From Flavivirga sp. 57AJ16 (GTDB lineage: Bacteria; Bacteroidota; Bacteroidia; Flavobacteriales; Flavobacteriaceae): a stretch of DNA of 64,000 nt. Numbering within the stretch: position 1 is the stretch's first letter; the number at the start of each line of letters is the position of its first letter. Below the pieces are notes generated by a model. That model saw only the letters and a program-made list of their open reading frames with translations, had not been told where the DNA came from and made no database searches. Made by a program: the position numbers and the translations under genes. The stretch is from contig NZ_JAQZAT010000017.1 in the NCBI RefSeq assembly GCF_028736925.1, forward strand, positions 1-64,000. The letters are read 5' to 3'. Below are positions 44,465 through 52,481 of the stretch, piece by piece.

Positions 44465-44995
44465 TTATAACTCTTTTTGGAATACATCCACTTTGTTTTT
44501 TAGATCGGAATCCTGTGCTTCATCGATGATCTTTCCTTCTGAAAAATTATCATTGAATAATGGCAAAGAAAAGTCTGCAACTATATTGCCCCCCATATAA
44601 ACAAAACGTCCTTTGGCAATCTCCAGAACAGTTGCGCCACCTCTACCTCCTGGTGAGGCCGCCATGAGCAACATAGGTTTCCCATTCCATAATTTACCAT
44701 CAATTCTAGACATCCAATCAAATAAATTTTTAAATGCCGTAGAATAAGCCCCATTATGCTCTGCTAATGATAAAATAATACCATCTGATGCTTTAATAAT
44801 ATCTAAAAACTTATGCGCATTGTCCGGAATACCATGAGCATTTTCATAATCAATGCCATATAAAGGTAATTCAAAATCGTTTAAATCTAAAATATCAACT
44901 TTTACATTTTCAACCAAAGTCGAGGCGTATATTGCTAATTGTTTATTTATTGAGTTTTTACTATTGCTTCCTGCAAATGCTATAATGTTTTTCAT
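44465..44995 (-). CDS. NAD(P)H-dependent FMN reductase family protein
   Basis: 176 residues, flavodoxin-like fold. The FMN phosphate loop is AGSNSKNSINKQL (about 7-19), and the isoalloxazine-side loop is PGGRGG near 114-119, after LLMAASPGG. ITLAEHNGAYSTAFKNLFDW-like sequence near 80-97 is typical of the azoreductase / chromate-reductase branch (here LSLAEHNGAYST). Such enzymes reduce quinones, azo dyes or FMN with NAD(P)H. It is the 5' gene of the pirin/MarR group. An inverted repeat TTTCC-AA-GGAAA stands 48-59 nt before the start as a possible MarR operator. Confidence 0.87.
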   Translation of the reverse strand: MKNIIAFAGSNSKNSINKQLAIYASTLVENVKVDILDLNDFELPLYGIDYENAHGIPDNAHKFLDIIKASDGIILSLAEHNGAYSTAFKNLFDWMSRIDGKLWNGKPMLLMAASPGGRGGATVLEIAKGRFVYMGGNIVADFSLPLFNDNFSEGKIIDEAQDSDLKNKVDVFQKEL

Positions 44996-45042
44996 AAGTA
45001 TTAACTATTTTTATGGTACAAATATAAAATAAAAACAATTAG

Positions 45043-45054
45043 TTTCCAAGGAAA
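45043..45054. promoter_or_regulatory. Possible regulator operator TTTCC-AA-GGAAA
   Basis: A 12-bp inverted repeat, 48-59 nt upstream of the FMN-reductase gene, is a plausible site for the MarR-type protein encoded just downstream. Short enough to be chance. Confidence 0.3.
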
Positions 45055-45111
45055 ATAATACCATGTAATATATTTTATGATTATATTAACAAAATGTCCC
45101 CTATTAATCAA

Positions 45112-45329
45112 ACTGAAATTGAAGTTGAAATTGAAGTTGAAAACGATCCATGGACACCAATAGAAACATTTCGACTTCAATTTCAACTTCGACTTCAACT
45201 TCAAACTGAAAATGAAACTGAAAATGAAACTGAAAATGAACTTGAAATTGAACTTGAATTTGAAAAACGATTAATAAACATGAATAGAAACATTTCGACT
45301 TCGACTTCGATTTCGATTTCAACTTCAAT
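45112..45329. repeat. Large hexamer array with alternating strand polarity
   Basis: Four blocks: GAARTT (45112-45141), TTCRAY (45170-45202), GAAAMT/GAAATT (45206-45263) and TTCGAY (45294-45326). Neighbouring blocks are complementary, so the array can fold into long hairpins. A unit (aatagaaacatttcgactt) occurs twice, at about 45159 and 45283. It gives long spurious frames on both strands. It lies between divergent genes in the 44996-45418 spacer. Confidence 0.85.
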
Positions 45330-45361
45330 ACAAACTCGCTTTAGTAAGAAAATATTTTACT

Positions 45362-45392
45362 TTGACTCATTTCACAAGAATGTCAACTTTTG
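45362..45392 (+). promoter_or_regulatory. Promoter of the acyl-CoA carboxylase gene
   Basis: TTG at 45362-45364, a 20-bp spacer, then AACTTTTG at 45385-45392 (one mismatch to TAnnTTTG), 26 nt before the ATG. Confidence 0.55.
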
Positions 45393-45418
45393 TACATTAG
45401 CAACAAACTTAATGATAC

Positions 45419-47047
45419 ATGGATATTAACTTCAACAAAAACGAAGATCATAATAAACTTTTACTCTCTGAATTAAATAAACGCTTGGCCAAAGTAAGTC
45501 TTGGTGGCGGAAAAAAACGTATTGAAAAGCACCACGCTAAAGGAAAAATGACAGCCAGAGAACGTATCAATTACCTTTTGGATGCCAAGTCCAAATCTAT
45601 TGAAATTGGTGCTTTTGCAGGAGAAGACATGTATGCTGAACACGGTGGCTGTCCTTCTGGTGGCGTTGTTATAAAGATCGGTTATATTAAAGGCAAACAA
45701 TGCATTGTAGTTGCCAATGACGCTACCGTGAAAGCAGGTGCCTGGTTTCCTATAACCGGAAAAAAGAATTTGCGTGCACAGGAAATAGCCATTGAAAATA
45801 GGCTTCCTATTATTTACTTAGTGGATTCAGCTGGCGTGTATTTACCGCTTCAGGATGATATATTCCCGGATAAAGAACACTTTGGACGTATTTTTAGAAA
45901 CAATGCTGTTATGAGCAGTATGGGGATTACCCAAATTGCCGCTGTTATGGGAAGTTGTGTTGCAGGGGGCGCCTATTTGCCCATTATGAGCGATGAGGCT
46001 TTAATTGTCGACAAAACAGGGAGCATCTTCCTTGCTGGCAGTTATTTGGTAAAGGCAGCCATTGGAGAAACTATTGATAATGAAACTCTGGGCGGCGCGA
46101 CAACGCACTGTGAAATTTCTGGAGTAACCGATTATAAAGCTAAAGACGATAAAGATGCCTTGGATACCATTAAAAATATTATCGATAAGATCGGGGATTA
46201 TGATAAAGCTGGCTTTAATAGAAGTGATTCAAAAAAACCAAAGGAAAATACCAAGGATATATACGGAATATTACCAAAATCCAGAGCTGATCAATATGAT
46301 ATGTACGAGATCATTAAGCGATTGGTGGATGATTCTAAATTTGATGAGTATAAAGCAGGTTATGGTCAAACCATTATTACCTGTTATGCCAGAATTGATG
46401 GTTGGGCCGTAGGGATTGTTGCCAACCAACGTAAATTGGTGAAAACAAAAAAGGGTGAAATGCAATTTGGAGGCGTTATTTATAATGATAGTGCAGACAA
46501 GGCCACACGTTTTATTGCTAATTGTAACCAGAAAAAAATCCCATTAGTTTTTTTACAAGATGTCACAGGCTTTATGGTAGGTAGCAAAAGTGAACATGGC
46601 GGTATTATTAAAGATGGTGCTAAAATGGTAAATGCGGTCAGTAATTCTATAGTTCCAAAGTTTACGATAGTTATAGGGAACAGTTATGGAGCTGGTAATT
46701 ATGCCATGTGCGGCAAGGCTTACGACCCTAGATTGATCGTTGCATGGCCAAGCGCAGAACTCGCCGTTATGAGTGGGAATTCGGCTGCCAAAGTATTGTT
46801 ACAAATTGAAAAAGCATCGTTAGAAAAACAAGGTGAAAAAATTACTCCGGAAAAAGAAGCGGAACTTTTTAATAAAATAAAGGACAGATACGATAACCAA
46901 GTGTCTCCATATTATGCGGCGGCTCGTATCTGGACGGATGCCATTATTGATCCCCTGGATACAAGACATTGGATTAGCATGGGCATTGAAGCCGCTAACC
47001 ATGCCCCTATTGAAAAACCATTTAATTTAGGAGTTTTACAAGTATAA
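45419..47047 (+). CDS. Acyl-CoA carboxylase beta subunit (carboxyltransferase)
   Basis: 542 residues, two crotonase-fold halves that move the carboxyl group from biotin to an acyl-CoA. Oxyanion and CoA-binding segments are visible: GSCVAGGAYLP (about 180-190) in the N-half and NSYGAGNYAMCGKAYDPR (about 420-437) in the C-half. The length and GAYLPIMSDE favour the 3-methylcrotonyl-CoA or broad-specificity branch over propionyl-CoA carboxylase. No biotin carboxylase or biotin carrier gene is adjacent, so its alpha partner must be elsewhere in the genome. Leucine breakdown is the likely pathway, with moderate confidence. The next gene begins 33 bp downstream. Confidence 0.88.
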   Translation: MDINFNKNEDHNKLLLSELNKRLAKVSLGGGKKRIEKHHAKGKMTARERINYLLDAKSKSIEIGAFAGEDMYAEHGGCPSGGVVIKIGYIKGKQCIVVANDATVKAGAWFPITGKKNLRAQEIAIENRLPIIYLVDSAGVYLPLQDDIFPDKEHFGRIFRNNAVMSSMGITQIAAVMGSCVAGGAYLPIMSDEALIVDKTGSIFLAGSYLVKAAIGETIDNETLGGATTHCEISGVTDYKAKDDKDALDTIKNIIDKIGDYDKAGFNRSDSKKPKENTKDIYGILPKSRADQYDMYEIIKRLVDDSKFDEYKAGYGQTIITCYARIDGWAVGIVANQRKLVKTKKGEMQFGGVIYNDSADKATRFIANCNQKKIPLVFLQDVTGFMVGSKSEHGGIIKDGAKMVNAVSNSIVPKFTIVIGNSYGAGNYAMCGKAYDPRLIVAWPSAELAVMSGNSAAKVLLQIEKASLEKQGEKITPEKEAELFNKIKDRYDNQVSPYYAAARIWTDAIIDPLDTRHWISMGIEAANHAPIEKPFNLGVLQV

Positions 47048-47080
47048 TGAAACATTTTCATCCCCAAATTTGTTTAAATT

Positions 47081-49075
47081 ATGAAAAAAAGGAATATTTT
47101 ATCCCTCCTGGGCCTACTTATTACTAGTTATGCGATATACCTAATTTACACATTCTATATTGATAATAATGATAATATAAAATCCATCTATTTAGTTCCA
47201 AAAGATGCCGTTTATATTATTGAAAGCCAAAAGCCCATTGATAATTGGAATACCATAAGTAAAAGTGAGATTTGGAAACACTTAAATACCAATGCTTATT
47301 TTAACGATCTTACCGAAAGTCTTAATAAACTGGACACCATCTTTAAACAAGATGAAGGTCTTTTTAAACGATTTGGGGATAGGGAAATACTCATTTCCGC
47401 CCATATTTACGCGCCTAAAAAATATGATTTTTTCTATGTGATCGATTTACAGAAAATAGCAAAACTCAATATCTTAAAAAGTCATTTAAACACTATTACT
47501 AGCGACAATTTTAGAGTGAGCAAGCGTAAATACCATGAACATCAAATAACCGAGGTTTATGATATAAAAACCCATGAAACGCTATACATGAGCTTTATCC
47601 AAAATCAAATGATCCTGTCTTATGTACACACGCTTGTCGAGGCTTCAATAGACCAATATTTAGAACCTGAGATTGGAAGGAACCTTAAATTTATAGAAGT
47701 AAATAAAGAAGTTGGTTATAATGATATGTTCCGTTTATATTTTCAGTATGACTATTTGGATGATTTTATTAAAATCTTTTCGAATGATTCTGGTAGCCTA
47801 GGAAACACATTAAGCAACAGTCTGGAATTTAGTGGCTTTAGCTTTGATCTAGATCATAATACAATGACCGCAAACGGCATAACAAACTCTAACGATAAAG
47901 CAAGTGCCTACTTAAGGGCGCTAAAAAAATCTGGGAAAGGCACACGCAGTATCAGCAAAATTGCTCCCAAGCAAACAGCCCTTTATTTAAGCTTTTCTTT
48001 TAGTAGCTTTAACGAGTTCCATAATAATTTTGAGTCTATTCAGAAAGAGGACCCCGAACAATTTAAAAGTTATTTAGATGGTGTTGAAAAGGTAGAGAAC
48101 TTTTTGAAAATTGACATGAAAACCCACTTTATTAGCTGGATAGATGACGAAATAGCCTTACTCCAACTACATTCCACAGTGTCCCAATCTAAAAAAGATG
48201 TTGCCGTTATCCTAAAAACCAATGATAGTAAAAAAGCCAAACAGAATTTGGATTTTATTTTAGAACAAATACGAAAGCGCAGCCCCGTAAAGTTTAAAGA
48301 AGTTAACTATAAAGGCTACCCTATTAACTTTATGTCCATTAAAGGTTTTTTTAAAATACTAATTGGTAATTTATTTAAAGAGATCGATAAGCCTTATTTT
48401 ACTATTATAGAGGATTATGTCGTATTTAGCAATCATCCCAATACCTTAAAAAGTATTATAAATAGCTATACAAATAAAGAAACTTTAGACCATTTTGAAG
48501 CCTATAAGAACTTTAACGATGCGTTTGATAGTAGATGTAGTGTTTTCACTTATATCAATGCGCCTAATTTATATAATAGTGTGTACAATTTTGTAGATGC
48601 CAGTGCAAAAAAGCAACTAAAAACGAATAAGGATTATTTTATTTGCTTCCCGCAAATTGGGATTCAATTAACACCGGAAAAAGATTTTTTTGAAAGCAAA
48701 ATAGTCATCGATTATGAAAATCCGAATATTGTAAAAACCAAATATACATTTACAGATACAGCTATTGCAACAAAAACAATCAATACACCCCAATTAGTAG
48801 AGATTACCGAAGAAAATTTTAATAAAGAAACTGTTTTCAATATTTCCGAAATTTTCCCTACAGATCTAACTGCCAAAGAATTTGTAAAAAAACATTCCAA
48901 CGGAAAAGTTAATTTTTTTGTAGAATTAAAGGACGGTTTAAAACATGGCGACTATAAAGAATATTATAGAAATGGCAAACTGAAAATCTCTGGTAAATAT
49001 TATAAAGATGCCCAAAATGGTGCTTGGCGCGCTTATAATTTTAATGGCGATTTGGTATTTAAAAAACGGTTTTAA
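47081..49075 (+). CDS. Large anchored unknown protein with C-terminal MORN/YwqK-like repeats
   Basis: 664 residues. One N-terminal membrane helix (about 6-26) anchors a long region of about 560 residues rich in K, N, D and F that I cannot assign, although SIYLVPKDAVYIIESQKP and FVYINAPNLYNS-like segments (here FTYINAPNLYNS) recall the DUF3352 type of surface protein. The last 55 residues form MORN/YwqK-type repeats (LKHGDYKEYYRNGKLKISG, then YYKDAQNGAWRAYNFNG). It sits 33 bp after the carboxylase gene and is probably co-transcribed, but there is no obvious functional link. An extracytoplasmic location is likely. Confidence 0.72.
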   Translation: MKKRNILSLLGLLITSYAIYLIYTFYIDNNDNIKSIYLVPKDAVYIIESQKPIDNWNTISKSEIWKHLNTNAYFNDLTESLNKLDTIFKQDEGLFKRFGDREILISAHIYAPKKYDFFYVIDLQKIAKLNILKSHLNTITSDNFRVSKRKYHEHQITEVYDIKTHETLYMSFIQNQMILSYVHTLVEASIDQYLEPEIGRNLKFIEVNKEVGYNDMFRLYFQYDYLDDFIKIFSNDSGSLGNTLSNSLEFSGFSFDLDHNTMTANGITNSNDKASAYLRALKKSGKGTRSISKIAPKQTALYLSFSFSSFNEFHNNFESIQKEDPEQFKSYLDGVEKVENFLKIDMKTHFISWIDDEIALLQLHSTVSQSKKDVAVILKTNDSKKAKQNLDFILEQIRKRSPVKFKEVNYKGYPINFMSIKGFFKILIGNLFKEIDKPYFTIIEDYVVFSNHPNTLKSIINSYTNKETLDHFEAYKNFNDAFDSRCSVFTYINAPNLYNSVYNFVDASAKKQLKTNKDYFICFPQIGIQLTPEKDFFESKIVIDYENPNIVKTKYTFTDTAIATKTINTPQLVEITEENFNKETVFNISEIFPTDLTAKEFVKKHSNGKVNFFVELKDGLKHGDYKEYYRNGKLKISGKYYKDAQNGAWRAYNFNGDLVFKKRF

Positions 49076-49212
49076 TATAGCATGATAGACTTATAAAATT
49101 AAGAAAAGCCAAAGAAACCTCAATAAACAGATCGTATAGTTGAGTTTAATATTTTTTATTTTCTCGTAAAAATTCTGTATCTTAATGATTAGAAATCAAT
49201 AACTTTTCAATC

Positions 49213-49635
49213 ATGGGAACAATAAAAACGCTCAACAAGTGGGCAAATGCGCATACGTATTTACCTCTTGATATACTACGTGTCGCTCTAGGTGTCTTTT
49301 TATTTATTAAAGGCATTAGCTTTATGTCTGATAGTACCATGCTCATGGAGTTATTTAAACCTATACAGAATTTAGCGGGCGGCATGGTCGTTATTCATTA
49401 TGTAGCACCTGCCCATTTTATTGGAGGTCTTTTAATCGCTTTTGGTTTACTTACCAGATGGGTCATTATTGCTCAGCTTCCTATTTTAATTGGCGCTATT
49501 GTTATAAATTTTGCAGGAGAAATGAGTACTTCGAACTTAATATTGGCATTAATTACTTTTCTTGTTTGTTTATTTTTCTTGTTTTATGGCTCGGGCAAAC
49601 ACTCACTGGATTATTATTTTAAAATGCAGAAATAA
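49213..49635 (+). CDS. DoxX family membrane protein
   Basis: 140 residues, four membrane helices (about 18-35, 60-80, 83-102 and 110-130). The first helix starts ILRVALGVFLFIKGISF, the typical DoxX opening, and the H-x-(3)-GGLLIAFGL segment (FIGGLLIAFGLLTRW) is the second. Family members are quinone- or thiosulfate-linked subunits in some archaea, and in bacteria are mostly of unknown role in redox or membrane homeostasis. It stands alone with no clear promoter box. The ATG at 49213 fits the family N-terminus. Confidence 0.87.
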   Translation: MGTIKTLNKWANAHTYLPLDILRVALGVFLFIKGISFMSDSTMLMELFKPIQNLAGGMVVIHYVAPAHFIGGLLIAFGLLTRWVIIAQLPILIGAIVINFAGEMSTSNLILALITFLVCLFFLFYGSGKHSLDYYFKMQK

Positions 49636-49670
49636 AAAGTGTCATTTTAAACGAAGTGAACCTACTTACC

Positions 49671-49734
49671 AGTAACCACAGTGTATCCACATCTTTTTCG
49701 ATATATGAGCTAAAAGTTTTTTTACTTACTTTTA
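49671..49734. repeat. Degenerate left end of the 39-kb element family
   Basis: ccacagtgtatccacatctttttcgatata at about 49677-49706 parallels 39035-39064, and the shared TTTTTACTTACTTTT follows in both. No right terminal repeat is recognisable. A distinct motif (cagcttgactgggtag at 49839-49854) lies 105 bp on and also occurs near 25499. The rest of the 49636-50010 spacer holds no gene. Confidence 0.55.
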
Positions 49735-50010
49735 GCTCTCAGATCTTATTTGATAATTTGTTATACCATTTTCACTTTAAAGTTACTCAAAAAAAATACA
49801 GTTATTTTTTGTTTAGGCAAAAAAGAAAAGCAAGTGCTCAGCTTGACTGGGTAGCAAGCATAGCTTAGCTACGTTTAAGTTTTATTTTGATGCATAAACG
49901 GAAAAGAACAAATTTTAGTGGGTAACTTTAAAATGAAAATGGTATTATCGGTATTTTTAGGTTTTTCCACTGCGCTCAAAATGACAACTTATAAATTTTA
50001 AACGCCCCTT

Positions 50011-52332
50011 TTAATAGTTTTGATAAGAAGAAACCAATCGTATAAATTCTGATCTATAGCCATCTTTATCATCTCCTCTACCCTGTTTAGCCAATTCAAT
50101 AACATCTTCTGTTTTTGAATTATTGTGATACTTAGACTGTCTTAATTGCATCCCAAATAGAGCGACCGCTGAAGCAAATTTTAAATCTTCGGAAGCTTCT
50201 GTAATAATATCTTTCTGAACATGGACCATTTCTATACTTTTATTTCCATCTGGTTTTTTATATCTAAATTTTACCGTAAATAATTCATTGGAGTCATTGT
50301 AAGTACCCTTAGTTTTAGTGTACTTTAAATCAGGTACGTCTTTAAGATAATCACTTTTTACACCATTGGGAATCACCTCATACAAAGCAGTAACGGTGTG
50401 TCCGCTGCCTAATTCACCTGCATCTTTTGTATCATCAATAAAATCTTCATCTTCAAGCATCCTGTTTTCATATCCAATGAGCCTGTATGCCTGTACTTTA
50501 TTCGGATTAAATTCTATCTGAATTTTTACATCTTTTGCTATGGTAAATAAGGTACCTCCAAACTCTTTTCCAAAAACTTTTTGTGCTTCTTGCATATTAT
50601 CAATATAGGCATGATTCCCATTACCTTTATCCGCTAATGTTTCAAGTTTGGAATCCTTATAGTTTCCATAGCCAAATCCTAAAACTGATAAAAATACACC
50701 AGATTTACGCTTTTCTTCAATTAATGCTTCCATGGCTTTATCACTTGAGGCTCCTACATTAAAATCGCCATCGGTAGCTAAGATCACTCTATTATTTCCA
50801 TTCTTTTTATAATGTTTTTCTGCTAATTTATAAGCTAATTTTATACCCGCTCCACCAGCAGTAGATCCTCCTGAGCTTAAGTTATCCAAAGCGTTTAATA
50901 TTTTTTCTTTATGCTTTCCTGAGGTTGGCTCTAAAACAACACCGGCCGCACCCGCATATACCACAATAGATACTTTATCCTGTTCGCGCAATTGATTTAC
51001 CAAAAGCCTGAAAGCCGATTTCAAAAGCGGTAGTTTGTTCTGCGAGCTCATAGAGCCTGAAACATCCAACAGAAAAGTAAGATTTGATGCAGGTAACGCT
51101 TTATGATCATATGTTTTTCCTTGTAAGCCTATTTTAACAATTTTTGTATCGTGGTGCCACGGTGTTTTCGATACTTCTGTATTTATAGAAAAAGGGTGTT
51201 GTTCTGTTGGTTGTGGATAATTATAATCAAAATAATTGACCATTTCCTCAATTTTAACGGCATCTGGCTCAATAGTTTCTCCATAATTAATCATGCGCCT
51301 TATATTACTATATGAAGCCTTATCTACATCAATAGAAAAAGTGGATAATGGTGAAAGTGATGTGCTTTCAAAACGATTCTCTTCAATAACCGCATAACTT
51401 TCATTATTGTGTATTCTAAAATTCCCTTGGCGTGTCGTTATAACAATACAACCATTTTTAGCAATTTTCCCAAACTTTGTTTTAGCATCGGACTTACCAT
51501 ATTCCTTTTTGCTGTCAATATCCGATTCTTTTAAATTCTCAATGATATGGTTGTTCTCTTTTTTAATAGGTACGCCATCAACAATATACAGAAGTTCCTT
51601 TCCCTTATCGGTTTTATTGTTTTTGGTGCTAATCAGAATAACACCATTGGCGCCTCTGTTTCCGTAAATGGTTTTTGATGCATCGTCTTTTAAAACATCT
51701 ATAGCTTTAATGTTTTTTGCATTCATTTGCTCTAAGTTTTTATAAGGAGACACAACACCATCTATAACAACTAAAGGTTCTTTATTTCCAGAAAGTGAAG
51801 ATATTCCCCTTATACTAATTTGGGAATTTGTACTCGGTACAGCAGAATTGTTAGCGACATGAACGCCTGCTACTTGTCCTTGTAATGTTTTTGACACTGA
51901 TTTGGATTGTATCTGACTTGCCAATTTATTATGATATGCTTTTTGTTTTTGGCGTTTTATTTGGGATGCTGAAGCGGTATGAGATAGTTTACTACCCGTT
52001 TTATAATAACCTGCTGCAACTACAACTTCTTCTAAACGAGAAACATCTTCTTGTAAAGCTACAGAAATAGTGTTAAGGGTTCCAACCTTCTTTTCTTGCG
52101 TTACAAAGCCTATATAATTAAAAACAAGAATATCTGTTGGTTTTGCCTTAATTTGATAAAGTCCATCAAAATTTGTAACGACACCTTTTTTCGTTCCTTT
52201 AATTATAATATTCGCTCCTGCTAACGGTAAATTATCACTTGCAGAGGTTACTTTTCCCGATATTAAACGTTCCTGAGCTTGCACTTGCACAGAAACAGTT
52301 AATACAATAATGATTTTTAATAACGTTTTCAT
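50011..52332 (-). CDS. von Willebrand A protein fused to a SusC-like N-terminus without barrel
   Basis: 773 residues. Signal peptide 1-20 (ending VQAQ). Carboxypeptidase-regulatory-like sandwich about 22-95. TonB-plug-like domain about 135-238 (SKTLQGQVAGVHV, ISIRGISSLSG, VLKDDASKTIYGNRGANGVI). A second, shortened plug-like copy about 247-302 (YIVDGVPI, then FGKIAKNGCIVITT). Then a YfbK-type von Willebrand region with the MIDAS motif DVSGSMS at 423-429 and the ATDGD at 519-523, and a C-terminal DUF3520-like domain. There is no beta-barrel, so it cannot be a pore. I infer a surface or periplasmic adhesion or assembly protein using a plug for partner binding. Confidence 0.85.
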   Translation of the reverse strand: MKTLLKIIIVLTVSVQVQAQERLISGKVTSASDNLPLAGANIIIKGTKKGVVTNFDGLYQIKAKPTDILVFNYIGFVTQEKKVGTLNTISVALQEDVSRLEEVVVAAGYYKTGSKLSHTASASQIKRQKQKAYHNKLASQIQSKSVSKTLQGQVAGVHVANNSAVPSTNSQISIRGISSLSGNKEPLVVIDGVVSPYKNLEQMNAKNIKAIDVLKDDASKTIYGNRGANGVILISTKNNKTDKGKELLYIVDGVPIKKENNHIIENLKESDIDSKKEYGKSDAKTKFGKIAKNGCIVITTRQGNFRIHNNESYAVIEENRFESTSLSPLSTFSIDVDKASYSNIRRMINYGETIEPDAVKIEEMVNYFDYNYPQPTEQHPFSINTEVSKTPWHHDTKIVKIGLQGKTYDHKALPASNLTFLLDVSGSMSSQNKLPLLKSAFRLLVNQLREQDKVSIVVYAGAAGVVLEPTSGKHKEKILNALDNLSSGGSTAGGAGIKLAYKLAEKHYKKNGNNRVILATDGDFNVGASSDKAMEALIEEKRKSGVFLSVLGFGYGNYKDSKLETLADKGNGNHAYIDNMQEAQKVFGKEFGGTLFTIAKDVKIQIEFNPNKVQAYRLIGYENRMLEDEDFIDDTKDAGELGSGHTVTALYEVIPNGVKSDYLKDVPDLKYTKTKGTYNDSNELFTVKFRYKKPDGNKSIEMVHVQKDIITEASEDLKFASAVALFGMQLRQSKYHNNSKTEDVIELAKQGRGDDKDGYRSEFIRLVSSYQNY

Positions 52333-52481
52333 AATAGTTGATTTTAAAGTTTAGCATAAAACTAACCTCAAACCCTTTCTTATAAAACCGATAATGAGTG
52401 AAGTATCCTTTTGAATGAGTCAGACACAAAAAAAGGGTAAACTTTCGCCTATCCTTCTTATTAAATATAATGTTTTTTAAA

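Noticed and set aside
45094-45429. Long frames on both strands over the hexamer array (EVEIEVE / QFQLQF type peptides)
   Set aside because: They translate a 6-bp repeat, exist on both strands at once and run into the acyl-CoA carboxylase promoter and start.
49656-49868. 70-codon frame after doxX
   Set aside because: Coincides with the decayed relative of the 410-bp element.
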